A DNA stretch of 64,000 nt from Megaleporinus macrocephalus. Its lineage: Eukaryota > Chordata > Actinopteri > Characiformes > Anostomidae. Below are positions 56,036-64,000 of this stretch, in pieces. The position numbers and the translations under genes are program-made. The first letter of the stretch is position 1; each line of letters opens with the position of its first letter. The notes under the pieces were generated by a model. The model was not told the DNA's origin. It ran no database searches and saw nothing but the letters and a program-made list of their open reading frames with translations. Location: contig CM038727.1 of NCBI GenBank assembly GCA_021613375.1, forward strand, positions 1,485,832-1,549,831, in the 5' to 3' direction.

Positions 56036-57151
56036 ACACTATATCGCCAAAAGTATTCGCTCATCTGTCGTCATATGAACTGGAGTGACGTCCCATTCTT
56101 AATCCATTAATATGATGTCGGCCCAACCTTTGCAGCTATAACAGCTTCAGCTCTTCTGGGAAGTCTCTCCACGCGGTTTAGGAGAGTGTTTATGGGAATA
56201 TTGGACCGTTCTTCCAGAAGACCGATAGTGAGGTCAGACACTGATGTTGGGCGAGAAGGTCTGGCTCACAGTCTCCGCTCTAATTCATCCCAAAGGTGTT
56301 CTATCAGGTTGAGGTCAGGACTCTGTCCAGGCCAGTCAAGTTCTTCCACACCAAACTCCTCCTCCATGTCTTTATGGAGCTGCTCTGTGCACTGGTGGGT
56401 GCTCTTGGGCTGTTGAAGCCTTAAGAGTTCCCTTCACAGAAACTGAGGGTCCGAGCCCACCTCCTAAAAAACAACCCCGCACCATACCATGATTCCCTCT
56501 CCACCAAACTTTACACTCGGCACAGTGCAGTCAGACAAGTTCTGTTCTCCTGGCAACTGCCAAACCCAGACTCGTCCATCAGATTGCCAGACGGAGAAGC
56601 GTGATTGGTCACTCCAGAGAACTCGTCTCCACTGCTCTAGAGTCAGTGTTGGCGTGCTTTACTCCACTGCATCCGACGCTCTGGTGATGTAAGGCTTGGA
56701 TGCAGCTGCTCGGCCATGGAGACCCATTCCATGAAGCTCTCTACGCTCTGTTATTGAGCTGATCTGAAGACCACATGAAGTTTGGAGGTCTGTAGTGATG
56801 GACTCTGTAGAAAGTTGGTGACCTCTGTGCTCTATGCTCCTCAGCATCCGCTGACCTGCTCTGTCATTGTACGTGTTCTACCACTTGGTGGCGGAGTTGC
56901 TGTCGTTCTCAATCACTTCCACTTTGTTCTAACACCACTGACAGTCCACTGTGGAATATTTGGTAGTGAGGAAACTTCACCACTGGACTGTGTCCTATCA
57001 CGGTACCACGCTGGAGTTCACTGAGCTTCTGAGAGCGACCCAAGCAGTCTGCGTGACTAGGTGCTGGTTTTATACACCTGTGGTCATGGAAGTGATAGGA
57101 ACACCTGAACTGGTGTGAATGGGTGAGTGAGGACTTTTAGCAATAAAGTGT
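56036..57151 (-). mobile_element. Tc1-like transposon, internally deleted, inactive
   Basis: Left end cactatatcgccaaaagtat; right end, inverted, cacactttattgctaaaagt. The sequence between is a Tc1-like transposase gene on the minus strand with frameshifts and stops. A stretch is missing near 56400-56420 compared with what I remember of full-length fish copies. Landmarks: tgaggtcagacactgatgtt, ctcgtccatcagattgccag, tgaagctctctacgctctgt. Confidence 0.9.
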
Positions 57152-57154
57152 GAA

Positions 57155-57690
57155 TATTGTGATAACGGTTAATAAACGATGTATCGTCCAGCTCTGACCG
57201 CACACGGTCATCATTAATAAACTGTTTTTGTTGCTTTCTTGTAAAATTTCACATGACTTGCTAAAACCTCCTGTACCACCTCAGTCTGTTTCTCAGGGGT
57301 TCTGAGTTCGGGCTGTACGGAGCAGCTTTGATCAGCCTGATGCTGTTGTGAACCGTGTCATTCCGAATCCTTCCCGCTGATCCTGAGCTCGGGATGCTGT
57401 CAGCGCAGAGGAATGTTTAACTATACGCTGAGCGCTCCGAGGTTTAGAGCTTTAAGTGAAACGAATCGCGCTGGGCTTATGAAAAAAAAAACAAAACATT
57501 TGCCCGCCTGTTCTGAATGTCTTCATAGGTCACGCACGTCCAAATATTTACACCCAGACGCTGGAGATGCGTCTCGGGGAAGATGTTTACTTGCCGAGAC
57601 CTTTACCTGACAAGGCTTTAAGTCGAGCTGGACGTGATGGATGAGTGGTCGGGGTAACGCCGGAATAACGTGGCTGATGATACGGCTTTC
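57155..57690. other. Unique DNA directly upstream of vipr2-like exon 2
   Basis: GC rises towards the exon. The last 20 bases are a pyrimidine-rich acceptor tract. No other feature. Confidence 0.4.
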
Positions 57691-57701
57691 CCTCTCCAAA
57701 G

Positions 57702-57804
57702 GTCACCGGGAGACACCCCAACTGTCACTTCCTGTTTGAGCTGCAGCTGGCAGAGAGGGAATGTCTGGCCAAGCTGGAGGAGGAGCCGGTCCCGGAGCTC
57801 AGAG
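57702..57804 (+). CDS. vipr2: vipr2-like class B1 GPCR, exon 2 (start of hormone-binding domain)
   Basis: 103 bp: acceptor ctttccctctccaaag, phase 0 start, phase 1 end at donor gtaccg. It encodes residues 17-50, VTGRHPNCHFLFELQLAERE then CLAKLEEEPVPELR, and the first base of Gly. HPxCxF with a second Cys 13 residues on is the start of the secretin-family extracellular domain and fits VIPR2 best (human HPECRFHLEIQEEETKC), with GHRHR next. Exon length and phases match the family's second exon. The next exon (with CxxxWDNxxCW) is not in the last 6.2 kb, so the intron runs past the window. Confidence 0.75.
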
Positions 57805-57869
57805 GTACCGTACACACGGGCTGACAGATTAACATCACACTGAGTCGAGCGTCAGCACTTTCATTCATT

Positions 57870-58516
57870 TACAGTCACAGAGAACACTAACACATACACA
57901 ACACTAATACACACACACACACAACTCTAACGAACATTAACACACACCACACTAACGAACGTTAACACACACAACACTAACACACACACACACACAACAC
58001 TAACACACCCACACCACCACTAACACACCCACACCACCACTAACACACCCACACCACCACTAACACACCCACACCACCACTAACACACCCACACATCACA
58101 CTAACGAACATTAACACACACACACACACACCACTAACACACACACACACACAACACTAACACACAACTCATACACACACCACAAACACACACCACTAGC
58201 ACACACACACCACACTAACGAACATTAGCACACACGACACTAACGAACATTAACACACACACACAACACTAACACACAACTCATACACACACCACACTAA
58301 CAAACATTCACACACACACACACCACTAACACTCACACACAACACACACACACACAACACACACACACAACACACACACACAACACACACACACACAACT
58401 AACCCTAACACACACAGGACACTAACACACACACAGAACACTAACACACACACAGGACACTAACACACACACAGAACACTAACACACACACCACTAACAC
58501 ACACACACTAACACAC
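57870..58516. repeat. CA-rich compound microsatellite/minisatellite
   Basis: Mixtures of (CA)n with cactaacacacac units, including five identical 20-bp units at 58004-58095 (actaacacacccacaccacc) and repeated cgaacattaacacacac. Confidence 0.95.
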
Positions 58517-58769
58517 TTTAGAAAAATATTAAAATGTATGTATGATATTTAATGTAAGTGCTCATATTAAACATCTAGTAAAGCTTAAATGAAGAATATA
58601 TAAATATGAAACAGCTTAAAAGACCAATCTGAGAGCTGTGTGGGCGTGGCTAATAAGCAACTTGATTGACAGCTCTCTGTCCAACACTGGTAGCTTGGCT
58701 CCACCCCCTCATACAGAACTTAAACAGAGGAATGAATAAAGCAGTGCACAAACAGATGAGCTGATGGAT

Positions 58770-59152
58770 GAAAATAGATACACAAGGTGGGTGTTTCTAA
58801 TAAAGTGGCCAGTTAGTGGAACACAAGGTGGGTGTTTTTAATAAAGTGGCCAGTCAGTAGAAGTACAAGGTGGGTGTTTCTAATAAAGTGGCCAGTTAGT
58901 GGCAGCACAAGGTGGGTGTTTCCAATAAAGTGACCAGTTAGTGGAAGTACAAGATTGATGTTTCTAATAAAGTGGCCAGTTAGTGGAACACAAGGTGGGT
59001 GTGTCTAATAAAGTGGTCAGTTAGTGAAAGCACAAGTGGGTGTTTCTAATAAAGTGGCCAGTTAGTGAAAGCACAAGTGGGTGTTTCTAATAAACTGGAC
59101 AGGTAGTAGAAACACAAGGTGTGTGTTTCTAATAAAGTGGCCAGTTAGTGGA
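58770..59152. repeat. About 42-bp minisatellite, 9 units, MITE-derived
   Basis: Unit ggtgggtgtttctaataaag + tggccagttagtggaa + cacaa. The sequence just left (cagatgagctgatggatgaa) and the unit itself parallel 9960-10050 of the palindromic MITE (agcagatgagctactgtctc, gtgtctaatagagtggacag). Confidence 0.9.
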
Positions 59153-59154
59153 GT

Positions 59155-60400
59155 AATCTAAGGCAGGGTTTTGTACAGAGCCTTATAGATTGTTTCAGTG
59201 TAGACAGTGAATCTGGTGAAATGTTAAACTGGTGTGAAGGGGGTCTCACCGCTGTGTACCGGGGTCTCGTCCAGCTGGTCAGTCAGGTTTAGTGGGACGG
59301 TGTTTGATCTCCAGACGTTCTGTGTGAGTGAGCGTTCAGACCAGAAGGTGTGCAGGGATGTTTTTCATGGACTGGACGTGTCCAGGCTGGGAGCCCTTGT
59401 TCACGACTGATTGTGAGGATCGCCCCGGAAACTAAGATCAGAGCTGGTGTGTAAATGGCTGTGAATGGAAAGTGAGACCCTCCTCCTCTTCTCACCGCCT
59501 GTCTTCTCCACTCACTGTGGACGTCTGCGTCTGAGTGTTAGTCATTAAACTGTGAGATGATGTACTAGAGCGTGCGTCTGATTGTATGCACTGGAGCTCC
59601 ACTGTCATGGTTCTGGTTCTGTGTGAGGAGGGAAGCGGTAACAGAGCCTAAAGGCTCTTATTAAGCACATGGGACGTAACCGCCAGACTCTGTTTACCCA
59701 CGCGGCCTATTTTTAACCGAACTACCGAGAGCGGCGTGAACTGGCACGCGGAGTCATAACACTCGTCTGCTGCGCTCACATTTCTGTGAACAGGGCTGGA
59801 ACTCCGAGAAGCAGAGCACAGTCCGGACTCGGTCGGAGAAATCCAGGCCATTAGTTGCGTGACAGTAACGCACTGTGCGTGTCGTGGCATTTGGAACGAG
59901 GCGGCGGAGGCGCACGCGGTCACGTGACCCTCTGAGATTCCAGCGTACGCGGGTAAAGAGGCCTGTAGCGCGAGAGTGTCTGGATTCAGGCTCCAGCAGC
60001 CACTTCAGCTTCACGATGCAGCAACTGAGTCAGAAACGGACCAGCTGGCGCTGCTCAGGACACGACGAGACACAGCAGTACATTCATCAGCGCCTGATTT
60101 TTCACAATGTAATCACTCTCTTATATAACCCCCCCTTCACAGTAGCCCCCCTTTAAGAAGATAGTGTAGATGCTGAGATAAACAGGTTTGGGGGTTTTAT
60201 AGCTCTTATAAAAATATACATTCTCATTTTTAAGAATGTTTTAGTCATATTTGTGTACATGGGCTCCAACTTCACTGTTTACACTCGTCTCTCAGCACAT
60301 TCACATCTAAACACCTTTATAACTATAAACATATATACTCAGGTAGTGTAACTGGTAGTGTAAATATATAGGCACTTGGGAACATTGTTATTTATAAAAA
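59155..60400. other. Unique intronic DNA, nothing recognised
   Basis: 59,640-60,060 is GC- and CpG-richer. Minus-strand frames there (86 and 91 codons) overlap in different phases and lack recognisable domains. I do not call a gene. Confidence 0.35.
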
Positions 60401-60424
60401 GCTGTTTATTCCAGACAGGAAGCT

Positions 60425-61503
60425 GCTATTTACTCAGTAAACACATTATTATTAAATATTAAACAGTATTAATAGAGTAAGTAGAGCTTTTACACTTTAT
60501 TATTAAATATTAATCAGTATTAATAGAGTAAGTAGTGTTTTTACACTTTATTATTAAATATTAATCAGTATTAATAGAGTAAGTAGTGCTTTTACACTTT
60601 ATTATTAAATATTAATCAGTATTAATAGAGTAAGTAGTGCTTTTACACTTTATTATTAAATATTAATCAGTATTAATAGAGTAAGTAGTGTTTTTACACT
60701 TTATTATTAAATATTAATCAGTATTAATAGAGTAAGTAGTGCTTTTACACTTTATTATTAAATATTAACCAGTATTAATAGAGTAAGTAGTGCTTTTACA
60801 CTTTATTATTAAATATTAATCAGTATTAATAGAGTAAGTAGAGCTTTTACACTTTATAATTAAATATTAATCAGTATGAATAGAGTAAGTAGAGGTTTTA
60901 CACTTTATAATTAAATATTAATCAGTATTAATAGAGTAAGTAGAGCTTTTACACTTTATTATTAAATATTAAACAGTATTAATAGAGTAAGCAGTGCTTT
61001 TACACTTTATTATTAAATATTAATCAGTATGAATAGAGTAAGTAGAGGTTTTACACTTTATAATTAAATATTAATCAGTATTAATAGAGTAAGTAGAGCT
61101 TTTACACTTTATTATTAAATATTAAACAGTATTAATAGAGTAAGTAGTGCTTTTACACTTTATTATTAAATATTAATCAGTATTAATAGAGTAAGTAGAG
61201 CTTTTACACTTTATTATTAAATATTAATCAGTATTAGAGTAAGTAGTGCTTTTACACTTTATTATTAAATATTAATCAGTATTAGAGTAAGTAGTGCTTT
61301 TACACTTTATTATTAAATATTAATCAGTATTAATAGAGTAAGTAGAGCTTTTACACTTTATTATTAAATATTAATCAGTATTAATAGAGTAAGTAGAGCT
61401 TTTACACTTTATTATTAAATATTAATCAGTATTAGAGTAAGTAGTGCTTTTACACTTTATTATTAAATATTAATCAGTATTAATAGAGTAAGTAGTGTTT
61501 TTC
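60425..61503. repeat. 51-bp minisatellite, about 21 units, from a MITE edge
   Basis: Unit tttattattaaatattaatc + agtattaatagagtaagtag + tgcttttacac, with variants (gagctttt, gtgttttt, taattaaat, 5-base loss in agtattagag). It runs straight into MITE copy C at 61500. Confidence 0.97.
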
Positions 61504-61862
61504 ATACGTCAGTGTGTTTATTTAACTCTTTCCAAGCTTCTCCTAAACAACCCAGTATTATTATCAGTTCTGATCTAATACCTGCTTTGACTGCTCAGTA
61601 CTTCATTAAGATAAATCAGGATTTACTGCTGAAGGAACTGAACACATTCATACAATGTCTGGGGCGTCCAGGAGAAATCTGGAACCTAACTTTGTTCTTC
61701 AAACTGGATCAAGATCTGATCTACTTCTCTCACAATAACATATTCATGTTATTTTGTATTGTATGTCTGATTATTTACATCTGTTCTAATCAGATCTGCT
61801 GATCTTACTGGTGATCAGACACTTATTGATCAGATAAACACTTTTTCTGATCAGGGCCTAAA
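61500..61862 (+). mobile_element. Mariner-like MITE, copy C (inverted relative to A and B)
   Basis: ccaagcttctcctaaacaac, tgaactgaacacattcatac and ctggggcgtccaggagaaat match copies A and B. The plus strand stays open for 96 codons. The outer end (ttttctgatcagggcctaaa) is less well preserved. Confidence 0.75.
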
Positions 61863-62024
61863 CTGATTACTGACCGACTGTTTGTGCACGTCACGTCATC
61901 ATATTCTTCATTAAAGCCCAAAAGTTCTTAAGGCTTCACTCTGATGTTCCTACTCTGGGACCTATTTTCTTCAAAACAGTGGGATATTTTGAGTTGACTG
62001 TTCAATCAGTGACCAGGGGTGTGT

Positions 62025-62290
62025 CTCAAAACCTAGTGAGCTGTCTAAGCAGGCACAGTCTGCACACGACTGGTGTTTTAGCTAGCTGCTAAGCTACCGG
62101 CCGGCATCCAAAACAATAGCCCTTTAAAATCCGCTAACATAAATTCTAATAACTCGAGTGTAAAACTACAAAAAGGTCAACAACTCGTTACAGAGTTGAT
62201 AATAAAATACTGTTTTGTGTGGTTGTACAACAAGAACTTAAAACTCCAGAGAATCAAAATAACTCACATTTGAAGATGACTTCTCCGCTA
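62025..62290. mobile_element. Palindromic DNA element, partial copy B of 14.9 kb
   Basis: tgtgtctcaaaacctagtga end, ctaccggccggcatccaaaa and cgttacagagttgataataa are shared with 14896-15419. The other end is lost. Confidence 0.7.
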
Positions 62291-62574
62291 GTGGCTCAGC
62301 TTTTGTCCACCATGTTGGGAAAAAAGCTCAGAAAGTCGTCGCACAAGAAAAAAACGATTAATGAAACAAAACTCGGAACACCAGCAACAACACCAGAGAC
62401 TTCACAAAGACAGAGTCCAGCATGTCCTTAAAAAGCCTGAGGCTGATGAGAGACAGGTGTAGAAGGGTGGAGTTGACAATTAGAACTCCGGTAAGGCAGA
62501 CCTCATGGGCTGAGAGGTGGGTGGAGCCCGGAGCATGTCAGGAAAACGTGAAAAAATTATATGTCGGTAATGAC

Positions 62575-64000
62575 ATGCTGGGAAACTATATTTTGGAAGT
62601 GATGTGGTGGGAAATCTATATTTTGGAATTGATGTGGTGGGAAATCTATATTTTGGAAGTAATGTGGTGGACAATATATATTTTGATGTGGTGGGAAATC
62701 TATATTTTGGAATTGATGTGGTTGGAAATCTATATTTTGATGTGGTGGGAAATCTATATTTTGGAAGTGATGTGGTGGGAAATCTATATTTTGGAAGTGA
62801 TGTGGTGGGAAATCTATATTTTGGAAGTGATGTGGTGGGAAATCTATATTTTGATGTGGTGGGAAATCTATATTTTGATGTGGTGGGAAATCTATATTTT
62901 GATGTGGTGGGAAATCTATATTTTGGAAGTGATGTGGTGGGAAATCTATATTTTGGAAGTGATGTGGTGGGAAATCTATATTTTGGAAGTAATGTGGTGG
63001 ACAATATATATTTTGATGTGGTGGGAAATCTATATTTTGGAAGTGATGTGGTGGGAAATCTATATTTTGGAAGTGATGTGGTGGGAAATATATATTTTGG
63101 AAGTGATGTGGTGGGAAATCTATATTTTGGAAGTAATGTGGTGGACAATATATATTTTGATGTGGTGGGAAATCTATATTTTGGAAGTGATGTGGTGGGA
63201 AATCTATATTTTGGAAGTGATGTGGTGGGAAATCTATATTTTGGAAGTGATGTGGTGGGAAATCTGTATTTTGGAATTGATGTGGTGGGAAATCTATATT
63301 TTGGAAGTGATGTGGTGGGAAATCTATATTTTGGAATTGATGTGGTGGGAAATCTATATTTTGATGTGGTGGGAAATCTATATTTTGGAAGTGATGTGGT
63401 GGGAAATCTATATTTTGGAAGTGATGTGGTGGGAAATATATATTTTGGAAGTGATGTGGTGGGAAATCTATATTTTGGAATTAATGTGGTGGACAATATA
63501 TATTTTGGATGTGGTGGGAAATCTATATTTTGGAAGTGATGTGGTGGGAAATCTATATTTTGATGTGGTGGGAAATCTATATTTTGATGTGGTAGGAAAT
63601 CTATATTTTGGAAGTGATGTGGTGGGAAATCTATATTTTGGAATTGATGTGGTGGGAAATCTATATTTTGATGTGATGGGAAATCTATATTTTGGAAGTG
63701 ATGTGGTGGGAAATCTATATTTTGGAAGTGATGTGGTGGGAAATCTATATTTTGGAAGTAATGTGGTGGACAATATATATTTTGGATGTGGTGGGAAATC
63801 TATATTTTGGAAGTGATGTGGTGGGAAATCTATATTTTGGAAGTGATGTGGTGGGAAATCTATATTTTGGAAGTAATGTGGTGGACAATATATATTTTGA
63901 TGTGGTGGGAAATCTATATTTTGATGTGGTGGGAAATCTATATTTTGGAAGTGATGTGGTGGGAAATCTATATTTTGGCAGTGATGTGGTGGGAAATCTA
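62575..64000. repeat. 30/24-bp minisatellite, more than 50 units, runs off the window
   Basis: Long unit gtgatgtggtgggaaatcta + tattttggaa (30 bp); short unit lacking ggaagt (24 bp). A marker variant aatgtggtggacaatatata recurs at about 62657, 62990, 63135, 63485, 63765 and 63875, indicating higher-order structure. Both lengths are multiples of three, so long frames stay open on both strands. I regard these as non-coding. Confidence 0.98.

Noticed and set aside
59648..60156. Overlapping open frames (86 to 93 codons) in a GC-richer patch
   Set aside because: No recognisable domain, frames on both strands, no clear splice sites; treated as non-coding.
62422..63816. 464-codon open frame on the plus strand (and 338 codons on the minus strand)
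   Set aside because: It is entirely minisatellite with unit lengths divisible by three; frames are open on both strands and there is no start context or domain.
57805..64000. Third exon of the receptor gene (CxxxWDNxxCW motif)
   Set aside because: I looked for codons of WDN flanked by cysteines with splice sites and saw none; the region is arrays and transposon copies.

Overview
This is vertebrate nuclear DNA, almost certainly a teleost fish and probably an otophysan such as a characin (inferred from the transposon families, not proven). Coding sequence is split into short exons with GT/AG borders, one CpG-rich promoter is present, and the rest is filled with Tc1/mariner-like and hAT-like elements, foldback elements, AT/CA microsatellites and many minisatellites. 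No bacterial operon, CRISPR array, rRNA or tRNA gene was seen.

Gene 1 (minus strand, about 130 to 24,050) is complete and is zmynd11 (BS69), the histone H3.3 K36me3 reader. I placed one non-coding first exon and 14 coding exons. All junctions close in frame and give 617 codons: an N-terminal winged-helix-like domain, PHD finger, bromodomain, zinc knuckle, PWWP domain, coiled coil and C-terminal MYND finger. Its 3'UTR and poly(A) signal lie at the left edge, and its CpG-rich promoter is at about 23.5-24.1 kb.

From 24.1 to 41.1 kb I see no gene. This stretch holds duplicated DNA-transposon fragments, a foldback element built of inverted tandem repeats (35.3-36.0 kb), a 64-bp minisatellite (39.0-39.45 kb) and a degenerate GGTTCT-rich array (39.55-41.05 kb).

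Gene 2 (plus strand, starts before 41,412) is partial. Exon 1 encodes a signal peptide and exon 2 (57,702-57,804) the start of a class B1 (secretin-family) GPCR hormone-binding domain with an HPxCxF motif. It is most like VIPR2. The 16.2-kb intron between them and the 6.2 kb after exon 2 are packed with tandem arrays. Later exons must lie beyond the right edge. The two genes are divergently transcribed, about 17 kb apart.

The most interesting theme is not a gene. Several minisatellites can be traced to a piece of a DNA transposon that exists elsewhere in the window as one or a few units: a hAT-type MITE (single seed at 19.35 kb, about 26 copies at 11.4-12.15 kb), a mariner-like MITE edge (1, about 3 and about 21 copies at three loci), an internal Tc1 transposase segment (53.9 kb), and the 9.7-kb MITE family (arrays at 51.8 and 58.8 kb). 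I found no evidence of a novel enzymatic or defence system.
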